Positions 7,376 to 11,340 of a stretch of DNA of 11,340 nt are shown one piece after another (within the stretch, counting starts at the first letter, position 1; every line of letters starts with the position of its first letter). The position numbers and the translations under genes were made by a program. The notes under the pieces were generated by a model. That model did not search any database. It saw only the letters and a list, made by a program, of their open reading frames with translations, and was not told where the DNA came from. The DNA is from Aquifex aeolicus (GTDB lineage: Bacteria; Aquificota; Aquificia; Aquificales; Aquificaceae): NCBI GenBank assembly GCA_015662815.1, contig DQTK01000127.1, positions 1 through 11,340 of the forward strand, given 5' to 3'.

Positions 7376-8235
7376 ATGGAGAAGATTTTAGCGAAATTTT
7401 GGGGGATATTTCAGATCTTCCGGAAAGTAGAAAGATTGCTCTCATGTATTGGACTGTTGCCATAGCTCTATTTGGAGTCCAACTCCTCTTCGGACTAATA
7501 GCGGCTTATCAGTACATCAACCCGGACTTCCTCTATACAGTAATGCCCTTCAATATAACTAGAATGCTCCACATCAACGCAATGATTGTATGACTGTTGA
7601 TAGGCTTTATAGGGGGTATCTATTGGCTACTTCCCGATGAAACTGGAAACGATGTAGTCGGTGCAAAACGCGGATATAGGTACAGTTGCTGTAATGGGTA
7701 TTATCTACTACAACGTCCTTGCAACGGTCTTTAAAGCTAAAAAGATTACAGGTCTACTTGGGGTCCTTTTAATAGACTTAATTGCTCTTGCCGGTTTGTA
7801 TGTAGCAGGGATGTTCTTTACCCCTAATATAACTTATGACCAATTTGGGTGGTAGTGGGTTGTTTAGGGCTGGGACACCGTTACTACTGGATTGGAACTC
7901 CTGAGTAATGGCTCGGAATAGGTGGATTTTTCTCATCCCTAGAGCCTATACCATTGGTTGCCATGATTGTTCACGCAGTATACGGCGCAAGTGTTCACAA
8001 GCTACAGACTGTTAATAGACCTGCACTATTCTTCATATTTCTGCAAGTCTTTGGAAACTTCTTCGGTGCAAGAGTTTGGGGATTTATGCACACTTTACCG
8101 CAGATAAATCTCTATTCTCATGGAACTCAAATGATAGCATCCCACGGACACCTGGCATTCTTTGGAGCATATGTAGCTACAAACTTAGTTCTAATGTATA
8201 TACGCCGAGTGAAAAAAAAGCGTATTTATCAATAA
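7376..8235 (+). pseudogene. norB: norB remnant, nitric oxide reductase catalytic subunit
   Basis: This is a broken gene for the haem-copper-type subunit that reduces NO to N2O. In order it shows: start ATG 7376; a one-base loss in TTTTGGGGG (7397-7405); good NorB sequence with HINAMIV; a TGA at 7591-7593 where NorB has Trp; a deletion of roughly 50 codons at 7660-7675 with frame change; and a TAG at 7853-7855 within the tryptophan-rich stretch. A second deletion of roughly 50 codons follows at 7860-7870 and removes the HLWVE segment with its FeB His and Glu. Then GLGHRYYW, where the second FeB His is Arg (CGT 7879-7881), and a TAA at 7906-7908 replacing Tyr in GTPEYW. HTLPQIN and HGHLAF (haem b and b3 ligands) survive. 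The frame then ends in a basic tail and lacks the last membrane segments. Deletion sizes are estimates from the family, not an alignment. Confidence 0.9.
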
Positions 8236-8274
8236 ATAAATATACACTTCCTTATGATTTTATTAAATAATAGC

Positions 8275-8290
8275 ATGATAAAAATATCAT
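8275..8290. other. AT-only hairpin in the convergent spacer
   Basis: ATGATA-AAAA-TATCAT is a perfect inverted repeat with a four-base loop in the 87-base spacer between the norB remnant and the Rrf2 gene. The stem has only one G-C pair and no T-run follows on the + strand, so it is a poor terminator. It may be a protein site or simple AT-rich sequence. Confidence 0.25.
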
Positions 8291-8301
8291 AAAATCTAAA
8301 A

Positions 8302-8335
8302 ATAAGAGAAAAACAAAGGAGATTAAACTTTGTTT
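8302..8335 (-). terminator. Candidate intrinsic terminator of the Rrf2 gene
   Basis: Read on the - strand, AAACAAAG (8335-8328) and CTTTGTTT (8318-8311) form a perfect eight-base stem with a nine-base loop that contains the TAA of the regulator. The stem runs into TTTTTCTCTTATT. The stem is AT-rich, but the layout is that of a rho-independent terminator placed at the gene end. Confidence 0.5.
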
Positions 8336-8760
8336 GCAGGATAGAGATACTTTTCCTCCACACTCACCAGTTCCATTATTGAAGTATTTTTAAAAAAGTT
8401 AACTATTGAAGCTTTTAACTCCTCCCATTTGTAATGAACTACACAGGGATTTGCTGAAAATTCACTACATTTGCGAGGCATTAAAATACACATTTCGTAT
8501 TTGTATTCTTCACCGAAGACATTTATAACATCCCATATAGTGATATCTTCAGGATTCTTAGTGAGGGTAAAACCTCCTCTCGGCCCTTTTACGGAGTGAA
8601 CTAATCCCCTTTTTGAAAGTTCGTGCATTACCTTAGCTAAAAATGGTCTTGGAATGTTATAGGTTTTGGCTATTTCCTCCACTTTTACTAACCTGTCCCT
8701 ATTCAAAGCTAAGTAAGCCAAAGCTATAAGAGCATACCTTACTGTGTCGGAGAATATCAT
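8323..8760 (-). CDS. Rrf2-family transcription factor, probable Fe-S sensor
   Basis: This 145-aa winged-helix regulator has the Rrf2 hallmarks: the N-terminus MIFSDTVRYALIALAYLA, a recognition helix around RPFLAKVMHELSKRGLV (residues 38-54) and the wing KGPRGGF (58-64). C91, C98 and C106, with H109 two residues after the last cysteine, lie in the region where IscR and NsrR bind a cluster. Both hold three cysteines here, and IscR uses a C-x2-H ligand. The spacing C-x6-C-x7-C-x2-H matches neither textbook pattern exactly, so a NO- or redox-sensing role is inferred and the specific member is not assigned. The start is fixed by homology. No Shine-Dalgarno precedes it, only AT-rich sequence in the 27-base gap from the porin stop, so expression may be by coupling to the porin or leaderless. 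It is convergent with the norCB remnant. Confidence 0.85.
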   Translation of the reverse strand: MIFSDTVRYALIALAYLALNRDRLVKVEEIAKTYNIPRPFLAKVMHELSKRGLVHSVKGPRGGFTLTKNPEDITIWDVINVFGEEYKYEMCILMPRKCSEFSANPCVVHYKWEELKASIVNFFKNTSIMELVSVEEKYLYPANKV

Positions 8761-8787
8761 AATAATATAATATTAGTCAAAAAATTT

Positions 8788-10101
8788 TCATTTACTCCAC
8801 TTGTAGGTTAACCAAACCCAGTACTTCGTTACATCCCTGTCTCCTATACCAACTTTTTTAGCCTCATCATCGGCATTGTAAAGTGCTGCTTTTGCTCCGA
8901 AGGCTAAGTTTTTGAAGATTTTTTTGGTATAGACTATATCCAGTTCCGTTCCAAACTTATCCCCTCCTCCAGTAAAACTCTTATCCGCACTAAACCAGTG
9001 ATACCTTGCCCTTATATTTCCTATGGTCTTGTTAACAAAACCGAGTCCTACCCTCGTGTCTTCAAGACCATATTTATTTGATGTTCCGGTGTATACCAAG
9101 AATACATCAGCCCACCCATTGTGAGCGTGTAGTGTAGCCCAGGGAGTTGTAAAACCATGTGTTTCGTTATCATCCGCTCCTTCCAAGAATTCGTAGCCTA
9201 ACTCAAGGAAAACTTTTCCATAGCTTGTACTGTAAGTTGGCTTAAGACTGAGGTAATAGTAAGAAGCCCCTATGTTTTTATTACCATTTTCATGACTCGT
9301 GAATGTCGGGTCTTTTTGATAAGCATACTCAGCCCAAAATCCTAAAGAGAAGTTTTCCATTATCTTCGGTGCCCCGTTTACTTTTAGACCATAGGTATCA
9401 TGCATACCGTTTAAGAGGTACGCGTAAGCTGTAAAGTTCACACCCAAAGGTTTATACTTATAACTCGCATGGAATAGTAGAGAATCGTTTCCGGCTACAT
9501 CATCACCTATATTGGTAGTATTTGCTGCAAAAGCCCAAGCTGCACCGTCACCGAGTTCCTTCTTTTCATCAAGGACACCCGTTTTTGCTGCAATGTATAC
9601 TGCTGTAATGTTTAATTCTTTCATCGGGTTAAAATCAAATCTCACAGCGTCAAAGGTTTGGGCCATTTGTCTCCATCCGACATGGCCGATAAATCTATGA
9701 TTGTCAAAGGTTATAATTTGCCTACCTATTTTCAGTCTAAATAACCCGCTTTTGTAAGAAAGAAAAGCTTGGTTAATTCTGACTTGTTCTGGGTCAGGCA
9801 CAAGCTCGTATCCACTTTTTTCGGGAGCATAATCCTTAACAATCCCTGTGACTACCCAGGGTTCAAAGAGGAAATCAAGATTGTTTACATTAAACAGGCT
9901 TTTGAAGGTAATACCCGTTCGGATTCTTATTGTTAGAGCATTGGCTTCCTTGTTAGTGCTGTTATTGACATCAACATACTCATACCTTGGTCTCAATTCA
10001 ATGTTCACTTTAACATCTTTAGTTAAATCAATTGCAAAAACCGAAGAAGAAAAAATAGCAAGAGGGACTATGTAAATTCCCTTCTTCTTCAGGTTAACCA
10101 T
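8788..10101 (-). CDS. Outer-membrane porin, alginate-export-like family
   Basis: This 437-aa protein carries a Sec signal peptide (residues 1-23, cut after SVFA) followed by alternating amphipathic strands rich in Tyr, Phe and Trp and a C-terminus ending YKWSK, as in a beta-barrel. The segment GRQIITFDNHRFIGHVGWRQ with QTFDA (residues 126-152) is the conserved GRQ..N..D..R..G..GWRQ..QTFDA signature of alginate-export-domain porins. The substrate cannot be told, and the family name does not imply alginate. Next to nitrogen-oxide genes, anion passage is possible but unproven. I chose ATG 10101, which follows AGGGAGGTG (10116-10108), over an upstream ATG at 10143 that would put 14 charged residues before the signal peptide. 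It is followed 27 bases later by the Rrf2 gene, perhaps on one transcript. Confidence 0.82.
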   Translation of the reverse strand: MVNLKKKGIYIVPLAIFSSSVFAIDLTKDVKVNIELRPRYEYVDVNNSTNKEANALTIRIRTGITFKSLFNVNNLDFLFEPWVVTGIVKDYAPEKSGYELVPDPEQVRINQAFLSYKSGLFRLKIGRQIITFDNHRFIGHVGWRQMAQTFDAVRFDFNPMKELNITAVYIAAKTGVLDEKKELGDGAAWAFAANTTNIGDDVAGNDSLLFHASYKYKPLGVNFTAYAYLLNGMHDTYGLKVNGAPKIMENFSLGFWAEYAYQKDPTFTSHENGNKNIGASYYYLSLKPTYSTSYGKVFLELGYEFLEGADDNETHGFTTPWATLHAHNGWADVFLVYTGTSNKYGLEDTRVGLGFVNKTIGNIRARYHWFSADKSFTGGGDKFGTELDIVYTKKIFKNLAFGAKAALYNADDEAKKVGIGDRDVTKYWVWLTYKWSK

Positions 10102-10107
10102 ATCTAA

Positions 10108-10116
10108 CACCTCCCT
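10108..10116 (-). promoter_or_regulatory. Ribosome binding site fixing the porin start
   Basis: On the - strand AGGGAGGTG lies six bases before ATG 10101, so the signal peptide begins the protein and the longer open frame from 10143 is not the gene start. Confidence 0.75.
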
Positions 10117-10129
10117 AAATTTATATCTT

Positions 10130-10156
10130 AAATCATATTTCATGATTTATAAATCA
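10130..10156. promoter_or_regulatory. Palindrome cluster upstream of the porin
   Basis: AAATCAT (10130-10136) and ATGATTT (10142-10148) are perfect inverted arms around five bases. The right arm also belongs to a second perfect palindrome, TGATTTATAAATCA (10143-10156). Three half-sites thus alternate in 27 bases, 29 to 55 bases before the porin start, where a promoter-proximal operator would sit. The TGAT-N6-ATCA spacing is two bases longer than an FNR box, so the regulator is not identified. Confidence 0.4.
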
Positions 10157-10345
10157 AAAATACGCTAACTGAGAAATTAAGGGAGAACAAAGGAAGCAAC
10201 CCCCAAAGCGGAGAAGTAAACAAGCAAATAAATGAAATTTCTCCAGCCATTCAGTTCTAAAAATCTTCACTTTTGAAAACAGTCCCTTGAGCCCTTTATC
10301 CGCTAGTTCCCCCGGCGTATAATATTTAATTTTATGGTCTGTAAA
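10154..10345 (-). pseudogene. Possible remnant of a small membrane-protein gene
   Basis: The spacer between the porin and the upstream membrane gene contains protein-like sequence on the - strand without a usable start. One frame runs from 10345 to the TGA at 10156-10154 and begins KYYTPGELADKGLKGLFSKV, with ordinary codon use. Near 10250 a different frame gives a cleaner membrane helix, NFIYLLVYFSALGVASFVLP, followed at once by TAA. The two parts would join through a single frameshift into a short protein with one C-terminal membrane span. There is no ATG with a ribosome site. I do not recognise the family, and it may be non-coding sequence that reads well by chance. Confidence 0.25.
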
Positions 10346-10378
10346 TCATTTTTTTATGATAAAAGAGAGAAAATGGAA

Positions 10379-11340
10379 TTACCTGAAGAGGTACCTGTAA
10401 GTTTTCGAGAGATTTTGAATTAAGAGAGCAAGTATACCCAGATATATTACAGTAGAGATGGTATGAAGCGGAGGGAATAGAACATCCACTGCAACGTAAA
10501 AGATATAAAGAATAGCTAAGAGTTCCAAAAAGTTGATTAAGGATTTTTCATCTACTAAATCACTAATTGAGAACTCCGGTTGTTTTATCCCTGAAGTTTT
10601 CCAGTTCCATATTATTCTCGGAAGCAGGTGAAGTATTCCGCCGAATATAGTAAATGCGGTAAATCCGTAAACCATAAAGTCTGTGTGGAGGTATAAAGCT
10701 GTGGGAAGAACTTCGGGATGAGAAGCGGAAAAACTTCCAACAATTAATCCTAGGAGGAGAAAAGGTAAAGCGAATAGAAACACCCTCACAATATTAGGAA
10801 TAGGTGATAGCATTTTTCTTTTCTTGAAGAGTTCATACATGATGTAGAGGAAGTAAACCGAAACGGCAAACTCAAGTAATGACATTACGGCGAGCAGTTT
10901 ATAATTCATACTTAAAAATGCAAGTAATACTGCGACGGTCGTAACTTGCTTTGCCTTAAAAAGTTGCTCCGCTTTTCTTATGTTAAGTGTGTCCATAATG
11001 AGCATTGGTATCCATGCTATTTCAACACCGTAAATTGCATTAAGCATGGAACCCACGGTAAGGGTGTGAACCGCGAGCTGAAGGGGAACTGCTTGCCAGT
11101 TAAAGTGGATAAATAAAAATAAACTTGCAAGAAAAAGATAAATCACGGAAGATACTAGAAACCGAACGGTTATGGGAAAAGTATTTCTTAAATTAGTTAT
11201 TATATGGATTAGAAAAATGGTATGGGCTATAAACAGGTAAAAGGCTCCGCTCTCATAATTCCCAATGTAAAACTTTAAAAATGCATATAGGATTAAAGCG
11301 AGGACAATATAAGAAAGTTTTGGTCTGGAAAGCTTACGGT
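10379..11340 (-). CDS. Multi-pass membrane protein, 5' end outside the window
   Basis: The frame is open from its TAA (10381-10379) to the window edge with no ATG between 11147 and 11340, so at least about 320 residues are present and the true start lies beyond 11340. GTG 11146-11144 is only an internal codon. The protein is almost wholly hydrophobic, with about eight or nine likely helices, a basic loop IRKAEQLFKAKQ and another, ELFKKRK. A pattern H-T..G.......[YF]G.....P occurs twice: VHTLTVGSMLNAIYG..WIP (11006-11068) and LHTDFMVYGFTAFTIFG..LLP (10619-10687). This resembles the His-bearing helices of haem-copper oxidase subunit I and NnrS-like proteins. I do not assign it to a family. Its place beside nor and nap genes makes a nitrogen-oxide or haem-linked role thinkable, no more. 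Confidence 0.7.
   Translation of the reverse strand, partial: RKLSRPKLSYIVLALILYAFLKFYIGNYESGAFYLFIAHTIFLIHIITNLRNTFPITVRFLVSSVIYLFLASLFLFIHFNWQAVPLQLAVHTLTVGSMLNAIYGVEIAWIPMLIMDTLNIRKAEQLFKAKQVTTVAVLLAFLSMNYKLLAVMSLLEFAVSVYFLYIMYELFKKRKMLSPIPNIVRVFLFALPFLLLGLIVGSFSASHPEVLPTALYLHTDFMVYGFTAFTIFGGILHLLPRIIWNWKTSGIKQPEFSISDLVDEKSLINFLELLAILYIFYVAVDVLFPPLHTISTVIYLGILALLIQNLSKTYRYLFR

Noticed and set aside
7591..7593. In-frame TGA in norB as a selenocysteine codon
   Set aside because: The column is a Trp in NorB, no Sec-type hairpin follows, and several other stops and frame breaks lie in the same gene.
7661..7855. Short open frame as a small membrane protein gene
   Set aside because: It is an internal NorB segment bounded by a deletion junction and a stop. 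The GTG start is incidental.
8788..10143. Longer porin start at 10143
   Set aside because: It puts 14 charged residues before the signal peptide and ignores the strong ribosome site in front of ATG 10101.
10143..10156. Perfect palindrome TGATTTATAAATCA as an FNR box
   Set aside because: The half-sites are separated by six bases rather than four, so it does not fit the FNR consensus.
1..11340. tRNA, rRNA, CRISPR array or insertion sequence
   Set aside because: No tandem spaced repeats, transposase-like frames with terminal repeats or tRNA-like cloverleaf were seen on reading both strands.

Overview
The window reads as chromosome of an Aquificales-type bacterium, very probably Aquifex or a close relative. 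This is inferred from the AT-rich, Lys/Glu-rich genes, the tightly overlapping gene starts with strong Shine-Dalgarno sites, and a periplasmic nitrate reductase cluster of the kind otherwise known from Campylobacterota. No database search was possible, so the organism call rests on family knowledge.

Region 1 (1-6599, + strand) is a compact operon in the order napA-napG-napH-napB-napL-napD. It has a good sigma70-like promoter at the left edge and a candidate intrinsic terminator at the right. NapA is the exported Mo/Fe-S catalytic subunit. NapG and NapH form the quinol-oxidising Fe-S branch and NapB is the dihaem electron donor. NapL is a periplasmic propeller-like accessory protein, and NapD is the chaperone for the NapA Tat signal. 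There is no napC and no napF.

Region 2 (6600-8320, + strand) is the ruin of a norCB operon for cytochrome-c-type nitric oxide reductase. Both ribosome binding sites and long stretches of recognisable NorC and NorB sequence survive. The genes carry several in-frame stops, two single-base frameshifts, two internal deletions, a destroyed haem-c motif, lost or mutated FeB ligands and a lost C-terminus. Neither product can be functional. The intact nap operon beside it argues against poor sequence quality as the sole explanation.

Region 3 (8300-11340, - strand) reads from right to left. It holds the 3' part of a multi-pass membrane protein that runs off the window, then a 277-base spacer with a palindrome cluster and a possible gene remnant. 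Next come an outer-membrane porin of the alginate-export-like family and an Rrf2-family transcription factor with a C/C/C/H set suited to an Fe-S cluster. The regulator is convergent with the dead norCB and ends in a candidate terminator.

Taken together, this is a nitrogen-oxide respiration island in which nitrate-to-nitrite reduction is kept, NO reduction at this locus has been lost, and a possible NO/redox-sensing Rrf2 regulator and a porin remain alongside.
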